This document shows positions 1 to 8,029 of a stretch of DNA of 64,000 nt, in pieces. The number at the start of each line of letters is the position of its first letter. Position 1 is the first letter of the stretch. The position numbers were made by a program, and so were the translations under genes. The notes under the pieces were generated by a model that worked only from the letters and a program-made list of their open reading frames with translations, was not told the origin of the DNA and searched no databases. This DNA is from JAPHTQ01 sp050299175 (GTDB taxonomy: Bacteria; Pseudomonadota; Gammaproteobacteria; Thiohalomonadales; Thiohalomonadaceae), in contig JBNKVM010000030.1 in assembly GCA_050299175.1 (NCBI GenBank), forward strand, positions 62,001 through 126,000, given 5' to 3'.

Positions 1-660
1 GTCTTCCGCTGCCGTCTTGATCGTGGCAAGCGCACCGCCGATCTTGAGCGCACCGCCCACGTAATCCACCTTCACCACGGTAGCATCCTGTGTGACAGCG
101 GTATTCTCATCCGGCACATAAGAGAGGCCCACGGAGATGCCGTTAAAATCCGGGGTACGATAATGCAGCGCACTGGTGACACGCCCCGGCAGACCGCTAC
201 CGCCCCAGATGTTACCCAGGTCGCCAACCTGATCGCCGAACAGGTTGTAATCGTAAAGCCACTGATTAAGGCCACCCAGCTTGCCTGCAAGCACGGTGCC
301 GAAACCACCACCGAGCCCCACATAGGAGTCACGCGCATCGGTGAACACACCGGAAGTGGTACCACCGCCGTTACCATCGTTGCTACCCTGACCGGTCAGA
401 TCCGCACCGGACTCCAGCTGGAACAGCACCTTCATGCCGTCACCGATATCCTGATTGCCGCGAAAGCCCAGACGTGAGGAGTTGCTGGTAACGTGTATGG
501 CGCTGTCTGCACCATCGTTGACGTTATCCGCTGACAGATGGCCCACTCCGTAGACATTCAACTCCAGTGCCTGAACAGGCATCGCCAGCGTGGCCGCACC
601 GGCCAATGTGGTAATGACGAACCACTTTTTATTGCAGTGTTTACTATTGTGCTTTTTCAC
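1..660 (-). CDS. Gram-negative outer-membrane porin (3' end outside window)
   Basis: The first 220 codons of a trimeric-type general porin are present; the gene runs off the left edge. It starts with GTG at 660, with a GGGAGAG ribosome binding site about 8 nt upstream. A Sec signal peptide (KK-rich N-terminus, hydrophobic stretch, cleavage near PVQA/LELN, about residue 31) is followed by typical beta-barrel text: ELNVYGVGHLSAD, SSRLGFRGNQDIGDGMKVLFQLESG, DARDSYVGLGGGFGTVLAGK, and an eyelet-loop region. It transcribes away from the molybdoenzyme operon. A sigma-54 promoter and paired activator sites lie directly upstream, which suggests substrate-induced expression with that operon, perhaps to admit the respiratory oxyanion. 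Family assignment is firm; the solute is inference. Confidence 0.9.
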   Translation of the reverse strand, partial: MKKHNSKHCNKKWFVITTLAGAATLAMPVQALELNVYGVGHLSADNVNDGADSAIHVTSNSSRLGFRGNQDIGDGMKVLFQLESGADLTGQGSNDGNGGGTTSGVFTDARDSYVGLGGGFGTVLAGKLGGLNQWLYDYNLFGDQVGDLGNIWGGSGLPGRVTSALHYRTPDFNGISVGLSYVPDENTAVTQDATVVKVDYVGGALKIGGALATIKTAAED

Positions 661-750
661 GGTCACACTCTCCCTTGATGGTAGTAATTGGACATGCCGA
701 GTCAGTGGTGGAAATTTCCATCACAACGTTACTGACCTGAAACAGCACAA

Positions 751-767
751 AGCCAATTACGTGCCAA
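751..767 (-). promoter_or_regulatory. Sigma-54 (-24/-12) promoter of the porin
   Basis: Read on the minus strand the site is TTGGCACGTAATTGGCT. The sigma-54 consensus is TGGCACG-N4-TTGCW. All positions match except one (TGGC for TTGC), and the GG and GC dinucleotides have the required spacing. Transcription would start near 740, leaving a leader of about 80 nt before the porin GTG. The two upstream inverted repeats at 841-889 suit an enhancer-binding activator. Confidence 0.7.
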
Positions 768-840
768 CAGTTGTAAAAACAGGAGAATCTCGTGAAACGC
801 TGCTGTGATGCGAAAACAGGTTTTCGTAGCGAAAGCGTTT

Positions 841-889
841 GTTACCTGTCGGTAATGTGCAAGGTAAAAAAAGATTACCGTCCGGTTAC
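841..889. promoter_or_regulatory. Paired activator sites (GTTAC-N6-GTAAC type) upstream of the porin
   Basis: Two inverted repeats occur at 841-856 (GTTACctgtcgGTAAT) and 874-889 (ATTACcgtccgGTTAC). They lie 75-140 bp upstream of the porin sigma-54 promoter, the usual enhancer distance for NtrC-type activators. The same 16-bp pattern recurs near 9.8 kb and 11.45 kb. The binder is inferred to be the response regulator encoded at 14994-16316. Confidence 0.55.
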
Positions 890-913
890 AGCAAAACAAA
901 AATAGTGAGACAT

Positions 914-1309
914 CTATGAAGCCGAAACCGCCTCAGCGGCATGGCTTCTCGCGGTACGCTCCACCGCCTGTTCCACAGTCATGCCATGCTCCACGCCATC
1001 CATAATGTCGCGTTGCAGGATCGCACCCAACATGGTGATGTTGTCGCGCATGTGTTCCTTTATCGCCTGCAGTACATGTGCTTCCAACGGTGCGTCATCA
1101 TCGAGCGTGGCAGCAAAATCGGAGAACTCTCGCCCGGTGCTCATCCAGTAGCAAAGGTCGTAGATCAGATCGAAACACTGCTGCACGAACAGATCGTCGT
1201 CACTATCGAGATTGGCGGCCACCTCCTTGCGCAGATCGCAACGAAATGCCTTCAGGTTGTAATCAACCTCGCCACGCACCACTTCATCCGGAGTAAAATC
1301 CCACTGCAT
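914..1309 (-). CDS. Uncharacterised 131-residue protein, last gene of the molybdoenzyme operon
   Basis: I do not recognise this family. The start at 1309 has a strong ribosome binding site (GGGGAGGTTGT-ATG). The product is soluble, acidic and predicted mostly helical, with no signal peptide or membrane segment. Cysteines occur at FRCDL, QQCFD and YDLCYW. It follows the b-type cytochrome gene by 40 bp in the same direction and is probably cotranscribed with it. Its place suggests an assembly or accessory role for the respiratory enzyme, possibly a small chaperone; nothing in the sequence proves this. A 250-bp regulatory region separates it from the porin, which reads in the same direction. Confidence 0.75.
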   Translation of the reverse strand: MQWDFTPDEVVRGEVDYNLKAFRCDLRKEVAANLDSDDDLFVQQCFDLIYDLCYWMSTGREFSDFAATLDDDAPLEAHVLQAIKEHMRDNITMLGAILQRDIMDGVEHGMTVEQAVERTARSHAAEAVSAS

Positions 1310-1349
1310 ACAACCTCCCCGCCCGCTAAGAGCTGTTCATAACCCACTG

Positions 1350-1940
1350 CTATACCTCTTCGTCTTTCCTGCCGGTAATCATGGCGAGCGGCATGTTTTC
1401 ACGTAGCAATACGCTGCACACCAACACACAGACGACATGCACCAGCGCCAACAACAGGGTGAGATTGACGATAAAGCCGTGCACCTCACGCCAGTAGAAT
1501 TTACTCTGCGCCTGTTCGCCGATCACCCCGACGACACCTGCCTGGAAGGAGACAAACGGTCCCGAATGCTCCTCCACCGCATACAGTTCCAGACCGGTCA
1601 CCGTGACGGCACTCAGTGCGACTAACAGGATCACCACCATCGCACCGCCTGCAGGACTATGTCCGATATAGCGCACCGGATGTCCGGAGAGAAAGGCCTT
1701 GAGATCGTTGAACACCGCCCTCGGACCAAACACAAAATCGCTGAAACGCGCATGCTCGGTGCCGACAAATCCCCATAACAGACGAAACAGGATCAAGCCG
1801 GTAACGAAGAATCCTGACCAGACATGCAGATCGAACCAGTCCGGTTCCGATACATAGGCGACGACGATGGTCGCAAACAGCGACCAGTGAAACAGTCGCA
1901 CCAGCGGGTCCCAAACCTTGCGCATCTTGGTACTGCCCAT
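1350..1940 (-). CDS. Membrane b-type cytochrome (cytochrome b561 / Ni,Fe-hydrogenase CybH-like)
   Basis: A four-helix di-heme cytochrome b of about 196 residues. It begins MGSTKMRKVWDPLVRLFHWS, the typical N-terminus of the family. Candidate heme ligands are His in RLFHWS, DLHVWSG, REVHGFI and LALVHVV. Start choice: an in-frame ATG at 2009 overlaps the upstream stop (ATGA) but lacks a ribosome binding site and adds a non-homologous stretch. ATG 1940 has GAGG 8 nt upstream and gives a family-like N-terminus, so 1940 is preferred. It would exchange electrons between the quinone pool or periplasmic carriers and the adjacent ferredoxin or molybdoenzyme. Family confidence is high; the electron path is inferred. 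Confidence 0.85.
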   Translation of the reverse strand: MGSTKMRKVWDPLVRLFHWSLFATIVVAYVSEPDWFDLHVWSGFFVTGLILFRLLWGFVGTEHARFSDFVFGPRAVFNDLKAFLSGHPVRYIGHSPAGGAMVVILLVALSAVTVTGLELYAVEEHSGPFVSFQAGVVGVIGEQAQSKFYWREVHGFIVNLTLLLALVHVVCVLVCSVLLRENMPLAMITGRKDEEV

Positions 1941-2008
1941 CGCTATCGCCTCACATAAAGTAGAGAGCACCTCTAGAACCATTCTCCTGTTGCCTGGCTG
2001 TTTGTGCA

Positions 2009-3076
2009 TCAGCCGAAGATGGCATCAAAGCTATCCTGATCGTCCAGGCACACCGGGCAACTCTCCGCCGCCAGTCCGACGAAATAGCGACCGCACACCT
2101 GACAGCGGTAACGGTGTAATTCGTGCAACACAATCGGCTGCTCATCCTCCGCTCGCCAGCGTGACTGCATAGAGAGCGCACCGGCGCCGCACGCTTCGAT
2201 ACAGACACCGCAACCGACACACTGTCCCACCTGAAACTGCAAGGCCCATTGCATCTCCACCTCGGAGACTTTTAGCGCACCGGTTGGACAGACGCGGGCG
2301 CAAGCATCGCAGCCCGTACATTGACCGTTAACCGCTTCGATGTCGGCAACCGCAAACAGTGTCGGCAACAATGCGTCCTCCGTCGGCGGCGAAAAGCGCT
2401 GCAGCAAACTCTCTGCCAGACGCCGTCGAGGTGGAATGAAATGCGCCACGGCACGAATCGCACTCTCCGGCACGCTAACCAGACCTTCAACGCGACGAAT
2501 GCTTTCAACCGCACGATTGGTGAAACGTCTGAACAACTGACGACGCTCCGCACTGTGCTGCGATTTTTTCGAACCACTCTCCAGCAACGGGGCGATCCAT
2601 TTTTCCGGCGCGGTTTCCGCCAGTTCACCCATCACCGCCATTAAAGCCTCGACACGTGCGCCGCCCTGTGGCGCATTGGCGCAAGCGGAACATCGATCCG
2701 CACCATATAACGTGACCGCAACACCCTGTTGCGCCAGCGCTCCTAACAACGTCGGTTCCAGATCGCCAAGACAGGGAACGCGCACCGCCTCTTCAAACTG
2801 TGCTGGTGCGCAGGTTATCGCCAGTTTTTTATCCTGGGGCTTGCTCAATTCGGAGGTTGGGAACGCAGGAAAATGGAATACCGCGGTGCGGCATGCGACC
2901 GCACACAGACCACAACCATTGCAGCGTGTAGCGTCGATCGCTACGCCCTTGTCGTCGAGGGTAACGGCAGCGGCAGGACATCCTTTTGCACAATCATCAC
3001 AGGCGCTGTAACGGAAACGGTAACGAACACAGCGTGTGTTACGAATCTCCGGCAGGCTTTCCAGTGATACACCCAT
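2009..3076 (-). CDS. Multi-cluster 4Fe-4S ferredoxin-type protein
   Basis: 355 residues with two ferredoxin modules. The N-terminal one carries CDDCAKGCP and CNGCGLCAVAC; the C-terminal one carries CTGCDACARVCP and CVGCGVCIEAC. The tail (CQVCGRYFVG...CPVC) resembles a rubredoxin or zinc-ribbon knuckle. A middle segment of about 150 residues has only a short CSAC pair. No signal peptide is visible, so it is probably cytoplasmic. It starts 5 nt after the stop of the rhodanese-like gene with little ribosome binding site of its own, suggesting translational coupling. It likely passes electrons between the membrane cytochrome and a cytoplasmic partner. This is an accessory gene absent from the simplest three-subunit PsrABC/TtrBCA-type operons. 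Confidence 0.85.
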   Translation of the reverse strand: MGVSLESLPEIRNTRCVRYRFRYSACDDCAKGCPAAAVTLDDKGVAIDATRCNGCGLCAVACRTAVFHFPAFPTSELSKPQDKKLAITCAPAQFEEAVRVPCLGDLEPTLLGALAQQGVAVTLYGADRCSACANAPQGGARVEALMAVMGELAETAPEKWIAPLLESGSKKSQHSAERRQLFRRFTNRAVESIRRVEGLVSVPESAIRAVAHFIPPRRRLAESLLQRFSPPTEDALLPTLFAVADIEAVNGQCTGCDACARVCPTGALKVSEVEMQWALQFQVGQCVGCGVCIEACGAGALSMQSRWRAEDEQPIVLHELHRYRCQVCGRYFVGLAAESCPVCLDDQDSFDAIFG

Positions 3077-3081
3077 GGTGG

Positions 3082-3516
3082 TTATTTACCGTCGCCGAAG
3101 GTCTGTAGCGGTTCACCTGTCTCGCAGGTGTCGCTGGGAATATTGTAGGTCGATGGCATATTGTCATCGCCAAGGGTTTGCAACAGATCCTGCCGGATCA
3201 GTTTCAGTGACTCGATCCCGCCAAGCACAGCATAGGCTTTTACTCCGGGGTAACGTCTTTCGAGTGCAACTGCACTAGTCTGCGCCTCGTCGTCACTCGA
3301 TGCGATCACCAGAATCGATCCCGACAATTCGAGTTCCGTACGTTCGTCTAAGGCTCCGGGGACAGGTGCACGGCTACGATCGGCAAGCTCTCTGGCATCC
3401 ACCACCGGCCACGCTGCTGCGTCTTTCAGTTTAACCAGCTCGGCACCGCCAACCAACGTTTCGGCAACGGCGTTGCATCCCAGAAAAACAAACAACACTA
3501 ACGTCAGCCTGAACAT
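3082..3516 (-). CDS. Exported rhodanese-like protein lacking the catalytic cysteine
   Basis: 144 residues. A signal peptide (MFRLTLVLFVFLGCNAVA, cleavage probably AVA/ET) precedes a rhodanese-like fold: WPVVDARELADRSRAPVPGA, then the strand ILVIAS and YAVLGGIESLKL. In active rhodaneses the loop after the ILVIxx strand starts with the sulfur-accepting Cys. Here it reads SSDDEAQ, so sulfurtransfer chemistry is unlikely and binding or folding roles are more plausible. The only cysteines are in the signal region and near the C-terminus (DTCETG). It overlaps the HisA-like gene by 13 nt, inside the molybdoenzyme operon. The rhodanese assignment rests on pattern, not alignment. Confidence 0.6.
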   Translation of the reverse strand: MFRLTLVLFVFLGCNAVAETLVGGAELVKLKDAAAWPVVDARELADRSRAPVPGALDERTELELSGSILVIASSDDEAQTSAVALERRYPGVKAYAVLGGIESLKLIRQDLLQTLGDDNMPSTYNIPSDTCETGEPLQTFGDGK

Positions 3517-4181
3517 TGCCTCGCCACGTCCTGCGCCAATCGGAGTTCAAGCGCCACACGCACCGCCTTTGCGTCGCTACCGGTTGGTAACACCAGTCGG
3601 GAAACCTGTCCATAGCGCCGCCAGAAGCGCAACTCTTCCACATCATCTGAAGCTGCATCGAGCCAGAGGCGATCGCCCAGGCGCTCCACCATTTCAGCAC
3701 AGGCCAGCAGATCGTCATCTTCCGGCTGCGCTACCGAGACCAGTACCGTAGAGCAACCCGCCTCCGTCATCTGCTCCGCCCACCAGATCGCATCAACATC
3801 GGTGGCACTGCCATCCGCCGCCAGCACAATCCAGCGCGGCATGGGATTGGTCACCGCCACCACACTGAAATCGGCATTACTCGTCGTATCCAGTCCCCAG
3901 CTGGTTTGCGCACGCTGTACCGGCAACCAGATACCAATGCGATCCTCACCATGCGCGGCTAATGTGGTTTTTACCAGCGACTCATCGCGCAACGCGCTAT
4001 CGCCCAATAAAACCTGCGCGGCGCCAGCAGAGAGTAACGCTTCAATGCGCTCGCTATCCGCCTGCGGCGAAACAACGAACTGTCCGCTTACCGCTTCACA
4101 CTCTTCGCTATCCATGACAAAGCAGCAGGCACTGCCTGCATCCTTCGTCGTTTCATTCCAGCAACCCAAAGTGAAATCCAT
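3504..4181 (-). CDS. HisA-like (ribulose-phosphate-binding barrel) protein of unknown role
   Basis: 225 residues. The stretch VSGQFVVSPQADSERIEALL followed by SAGAAQVLLGDSALRDESLV closely follows the HisA pattern (PVQVGGG..., LEAGVARVVVGSTAV). A later part also resembles the second HisA half-barrel. The N-terminal IPA(I/L)DL segment with the catalytic Asp of real HisA is missing, replaced by a Cys-bearing stretch (GCWNETTKDAGSACC). It is unlikely to make histidine. It lies 2 bp downstream of the DUF309-like gene and overlaps the rhodanese-like gene. A good ribosome binding site (AAGGTGTAACG) supports the start. The role may be maturation or regulation of the molybdoenzyme; this is inference. 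Confidence 0.55.
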   Translation of the reverse strand: MDFTLGCWNETTKDAGSACCFVMDSEECEAVSGQFVVSPQADSERIEALLSAGAAQVLLGDSALRDESLVKTTLAAHGEDRIGIWLPVQRAQTSWGLDTTSNADFSVVAVTNPMPRWIVLAADGSATDVDAIWWAEQMTEAGCSTVLVSVAQPEDDDLLACAEMVERLGDRLWLDAASDDVEELRFWRRYGQVSRLVLPTGSDAKAVRVALELRLAQDVARQCSG

Positions 4182-4183
4182 CG

Positions 4184-4582
4184 TTACACCTTTAGTGAAG
4201 AAAAGCGCAGCGCCCGAACACCGGAGGTTCCAGGAGGGAGGAGTAGGTCCGTGTCGGACGCCGGCATGGCATCACGAAGCTCGGCCAATGCATCGATCAA
4301 GGGAGTTATCTCGATGCCTGCATAGACCGGCGCATACCGTGACAAAACGATGAGGCCATCTTCAGTGAAGATACCTGCACTTTCAAAGTTGCGTTCAGCG
4401 ACGAAATGAAAAGCGAGCGCGGCAAAGGCGAGTCCCTGCAGGAATTGCACGAACGGATCGTCGGCCCCCTGCGGTGACTCCTGCATCGACCGTGCCCAAC
4501 GCTCATTCAACCAGTCGTGAACACCGCGAAAATCCCCCGCATGCCAGAGTGCCGTGAGTTCATCCCACAACAGCAAACTCAT
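4184..4582 (-). CDS. DUF309-like small helical protein
   Basis: 132 residues. Features resembling DUF309 are LWHAGDFRGVHDWLNERW, FLQGLAFAALAFHF and a following helix-rich half ending with a ...LIDALAEL segment. The start used here (ATG 4582) overlaps the torD-like stop as ATGA, showing translational coupling; an in-frame start 21 nt upstream would lie inside torD. No signal, membrane segment or metal motif was seen. It sits between the chaperone and the HisA-like gene. Function unknown; helper role inferred from position. Confidence 0.55.
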   Translation of the reverse strand: MSLLLWDELTALWHAGDFRGVHDWLNERWARSMQESPQGADDPFVQFLQGLAFAALAFHFVAERNFESAGIFTEDGLIVLSRYAPVYAGIEITPLIDALAELRDAMPASDTDLLLPPGTSGVRALRFSSLKV

Positions 4583-5304
4583 GAGGATGCCGCGCCTCCG
4601 CACTGCATCGGCTGGGTCACCGCTTCGGGCTTGGGCGCACGCCAGCGACCGCCATCCAGATCCGGAATTTCCAGCCCCATCATTTCCAGTTCAGCAGCGG
4701 CAAAGGCGTCCAGCAGTCGCGCCATCTCACGGTAGAAGCTGTGCGCAGCGGCCTCTTCCACCAGTCCGGCGTAACCGCGTACCCAGCGACCGAGATGTTT
4801 GCTCCAGAAACGCTTTATCGATTTTTCCAGACGCTGCGCCTCATCGGCATTGTTGCTTTCCAGCGCCTCTGCCTGACGCTGTAACAGCGCGGCGACAAAC
4901 TGCATCTCCACCGCCAGGTGATCGTCAAAGGCGGCAAAGCGACCGGACTGCATCACAAAGCCTTCGGCAGCATAGGCATCGCGCGCCTCGTTGATCGCGC
5001 TCTGCTGCAAGCCACCCTGCAGACGCACCGATTCCATCGGCGGGAAACCGCCCGGCGCGACGAACAGCATGGTGTATTCGGCGGCCAGCTCTTCCAGCAG
5101 TGCCTCCTCCGGCGCGGCCAGAAAATCGTCGCCGAAATTCACACCCAGTTCCGCCAGGGACGCCAGACAAACCTCGGAACGCAGTTCGCGAATAAACGCC
5201 GCCTGCGGTTCCTCGGCAAACACACCGGCAAGCAGACGATACCAACTGGCACGCCCGTGCAGGTTCTCAATCATTGTCGTTGCATCATTCATTACTTCCG
5301 TCAT
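4579..5304 (-). CDS. TorD/DmsD-family molybdoenzyme chaperone
   Basis: 241 residues, all-helical TorD-like pattern: RASWYRLLAGVFAEEP at the N-terminus, LAAEYTMLFVAPGG--FPPMESVRL in the middle (the family's Y-x-x-L-F-x-G-P.P..S core), then MQSGRFAAFDDHLAVEMQFVAALL. Proteins of this family bind the twin-arginine signal of a molybdoenzyme and hold it until cofactor insertion. The ATG at 5304 has GAGAGG 5 nt upstream; a GTG two codons earlier is possible but less well placed. It directly follows the catalytic-subunit gene, its expected client, which carries a Tat signal. Confidence 0.9.
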   Translation of the reverse strand: MTEVMNDATTMIENLHGRASWYRLLAGVFAEEPQAAFIRELRSEVCLASLAELGVNFGDDFLAAPEEALLEELAAEYTMLFVAPGGFPPMESVRLQGGLQQSAINEARDAYAAEGFVMQSGRFAAFDDHLAVEMQFVAALLQRQAEALESNNADEAQRLEKSIKRFWSKHLGRWVRGYAGLVEEAAAHSFYREMARLLDAFAAAELEMMGLEIPDLDGGRWRAPKPEAVTQPMQCGGAASS

Positions 5305-5362
5305 AACCACCTCTCGTGTAATGAAGGACGATCCCGCTCACGCGGGATCGTCTCTGTGGCCA

Positions 5363-7999
5363 TCAATGACCGCCGCCAGACTTCCTGTGCTTGACGCTAT
5401 CCGGACCGGCCCATGCGGACATCTCCGGATGCTGCTTGCGGTGCTGATCGCCAACATAGGTGTAGCTCATGGTCTTATTGAACCACTCCACGTGCTTCTC
5501 CCATGAAGCCTCGATGTCACCGTACTTGTCGCCCGGCTGCGCTTTGGTCACCTTCACCACGGTGTCGTACCAGCCTGCCGAACCGCCAATGGGGTCGGCC
5601 ACCGCAGGGATGATGGCGTTGGGATGGACACCCTTGTCTTCCCACCAGACGTTTTTCAGATCCGGATCGTCCTGCGCACCGAACTCACCCGCCTTGTCTT
5701 TCAGCTTGAGTTGCGCCAGTCGGCCGTAACCCCAGTGACCGCAGGCGGTGGAGATGGCGATAACCTTCGGGTGTTGCCCTTCGGTAACGTAGGCCTTGGT
5801 GACCAGGTGACCCACCGGGCTCTCCACGCGGATCAGATCGCCGGTCTTCACCCCGAGACGTTTGGCGGTCTCGGTGTTGATCGGCGCCCAGTTGGAGTGA
5901 ACGATCTCGTTCAGCCATTTGACCGACGCGGTACGCGACTGCACGTGAACGTTGTACTTGTAGGTGGTCAGGATCATCTCATCGTCTTTGAGATTCTCAT
6001 GCCACGGTACACGCTTGAAGGTCGGCATCGGATTGAAACCGTACTCGGCCCACTCGTCGATACGCACATTGATCAGGCGGCTACCGCTGGGGAAACCGAC
6101 ATAGTTCTTGCCGTTGCGTTTCACCCCGATCGCCTTGCCGTTCTTGTGGATGATCCCCTTGGCATCGACCGTTGCACCGGTCATGTCGGCAGCGGAAAGC
6201 TCCTTCATATGCAGACCGAACTCCGCTTTGATCTCACGACCGGTTTTGTCGCTGATCTTGCCGGTGTCGGGATTGAGCTTGCCGTAGACCGGCCAGACAC
6301 CATGCTTTTTCAACCAGTCCAGACCACCGACATCTTTCAGCCCGGGCACGTTCTGGAACTGCTGACGCATGTAATCTTCCGAGTCCTTGAAGTTCCAGTA
6401 TTGCTTCATGCCGCGCGAACCGTTCGGATCGAGGCGATGGATGATCTCCTGCATGTAGACGCGATGCTCACGGCTCTCACCCATCGGCGGAATCACCGGC
6501 TGGCGAATACCGACCCAGGGCCACAGCGAGTTGGGCATCGACTCTGGTTCCCAGCGCTCAAGATACGGCGGTTCCGGCAGGATGATGTCGGCCAGTTGCG
6601 CCTCTTCGCCCATGAACGGAGTCAGGCAGACGTAGAAGGGGATCAACGATTCATCCCGATAGAGTTTGCCCCACACCACGTCGGCACCAGGATTGGTGTA
6701 GACCGCGTTGTCCATGTAGGAGAAGAGCACCTTGATCTTCTGCCGACCCTCGTTGATCCAGAACGGCGTCAGGTGACTGACATGGTGCGACGCGAACGGA
6801 AACTCCGGCGGGTTCTTCAGGATCGAACTGTGCTTCGGCTTGGGCGGTTGCGGTTGCGGCTGGTCGTAACCCATACCGCGAGGCAGACAGTAACCGCCGC
6901 GCTTCTCCACATTACCGGTGATGATGGAAAGCATCATGCAGGCCTTTTCGTTATAGGCACCGTAAAGATGCTTGGCCGGTCCTCGGTAAGTGTAGGTGGT
7001 GGCCGGTTTCGCATGAGCGAACTCACGCGCGATACGCTCGATGGTCTCTGCGGGTACGCCGGAGAGCTCCGCCGCCCATTCGGGAGTGAACTGCTTATAG
7101 TGTTTCTTCAGTTCTCTAACGCTGACGTTGGTCCAGTCGCGGATGAAGTCACTGTCCTGCAGATCTTCACGCAGAATCACGTGACCGATCGCCAGTGCCA
7201 CCGCGCCGTCGGTACCTGGGAACACCGGGATCCACTCATCGGAGAAACCGGCGGTGTTGGAGAGGCGCACGTCAAAGGTGACGATCTTGGCGTTGCTGTC
7301 CACGCGCCCTTCGGTGATCCGCTGTGAATAGGGGTTGTGGAAATAGGCCGCTTCCAGAATGTTGGAACCGAAGTTGAGAATGTAACGGGTATTGGCAAAG
7401 TCCGGGGTTTCGATATCCGGACCCCAGGTCGGCTCCATCCCAACCTTCTTCGATGATTCACACACCGAGGTATGGTTGATGATGGTGTCGGAGCCCAGTG
7501 TAGCCATAAAGCGGCTCAATACACCGCCGGTGCGGTTACGTCCCCACTTCATCATAATCTCATTGGGTTCGCCGTTTTTCAGCACATCGTCGAGACGTGC
7601 AACCACCTCGCTCAGTGCTTCGTCCCAGGTGATACGTTTCCACTTGCCTTCACCGCGCTTGCCGACCCGCTTGAGCGGATACATGATGCGATCCGGATCG
7701 TAGCTGTACCACATACCGGCATTACCCTTGGCGCAGAGACGGCCGCGGGTGGAGACGTGGTTGGGGTTACCCTCCAGTTTGACCACGCGACCATCTTCCA
7801 CATAGGCGATGGCGCCGTCCTGGATATTACAGACGTGGCAGTTGGTCGGAATGGCCTTGCGCTCCTTGAGCGTCTCGGGACTGAAATCCCGTCCCCCCAG
7901 ATCGTTCTCCATCGCCTTCAACATCGATGGTGCTGCCAGCGCTGCGGCGGTGGTGCCTGCGGTGGCTTTGATAAAGTTTCTACGTGTTATTTCCAACAT
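5363..7999 (-). CDS. Tat-exported Mo-bisPGD oxidoreductase, catalytic subunit (PsrA/TtrA/ArrA-like)
   Basis: 878 residues of the DMSO-reductase superfamily. A twin-arginine signal (TRRNFIKATAG) predicts a periplasmic enzyme. The N-terminal [4Fe-4S] motif reads C54-x2-C57-x3-D61-x27-C89: Asp occupies the third ligand place where Cys is usual. The likely molybdenum ligand is C180 in NHTSVCESSKK. Cofactor-binding segments follow (ILNFGSNILEA, FDVRLSNTAG, and the C-terminal SRLINVRIDEW...TKAYVTEG region). Gene order Fe-S, anchor, catalytic, chaperone matches ttrBCA and srdBCA operons, but length and motifs do not let me name the substrate. A GGAGGAG site precedes ATG 7999. Expression is probably sigma-54 dependent. 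Confidence 0.92.
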   Translation of the reverse strand: MLEITRRNFIKATAGTTAAALAAPSMLKAMENDLGGRDFSPETLKERKAIPTNCHVCNIQDGAIAYVEDGRVVKLEGNPNHVSTRGRLCAKGNAGMWYSYDPDRIMYPLKRVGKRGEGKWKRITWDEALSEVVARLDDVLKNGEPNEIMMKWGRNRTGGVLSRFMATLGSDTIINHTSVCESSKKVGMEPTWGPDIETPDFANTRYILNFGSNILEAAYFHNPYSQRITEGRVDSNAKIVTFDVRLSNTAGFSDEWIPVFPGTDGAVALAIGHVILREDLQDSDFIRDWTNVSVRELKKHYKQFTPEWAAELSGVPAETIERIAREFAHAKPATTYTYRGPAKHLYGAYNEKACMMLSIITGNVEKRGGYCLPRGMGYDQPQPQPPKPKHSSILKNPPEFPFASHHVSHLTPFWINEGRQKIKVLFSYMDNAVYTNPGADVVWGKLYRDESLIPFYVCLTPFMGEEAQLADIILPEPPYLERWEPESMPNSLWPWVGIRQPVIPPMGESREHRVYMQEIIHRLDPNGSRGMKQYWNFKDSEDYMRQQFQNVPGLKDVGGLDWLKKHGVWPVYGKLNPDTGKISDKTGREIKAEFGLHMKELSAADMTGATVDAKGIIHKNGKAIGVKRNGKNYVGFPSGSRLINVRIDEWAEYGFNPMPTFKRVPWHENLKDDEMILTTYKYNVHVQSRTASVKWLNEIVHSNWAPINTETAKRLGVKTGDLIRVESPVGHLVTKAYVTEGQHPKVIAISTACGHWGYGRLAQLKLKDKAGEFGAQDDPDLKNVWWEDKGVHPNAIIPAVADPIGGSAGWYDTVVKVTKAQPGDKYGDIEASWEKHVEWFNKTMSYTYVGDQHRKQHPEMSAWAGPDSVKHRKSGGGH

Positions 8000-8029
8000 G
8001 GTTTTGACTCCTCCGTATACACCGCAGAT

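Noticed and set aside
728..743. Third GTTAC-N6-GAAAC-like repeat near the porin
   Set aside because: It lies downstream of the predicted -12 element, in the transcribed leader, and has a mismatch; not counted as an activator site.
2007..2009. ATGA-overlap start for the b-type cytochrome gene
   Set aside because: It lacks a ribosome binding site and adds 23 residues with no family resemblance; ATG 1940 is better supported, though the overlap start is not excluded.
5624..7327. 567-codon open frame on the plus strand opposite the molybdoenzyme catalytic gene
   Set aside because: It is a shadow of the high-GC codon pattern on the other strand; the minus-strand product has clear motifs, and this one has low complexity and no recognisable domain.
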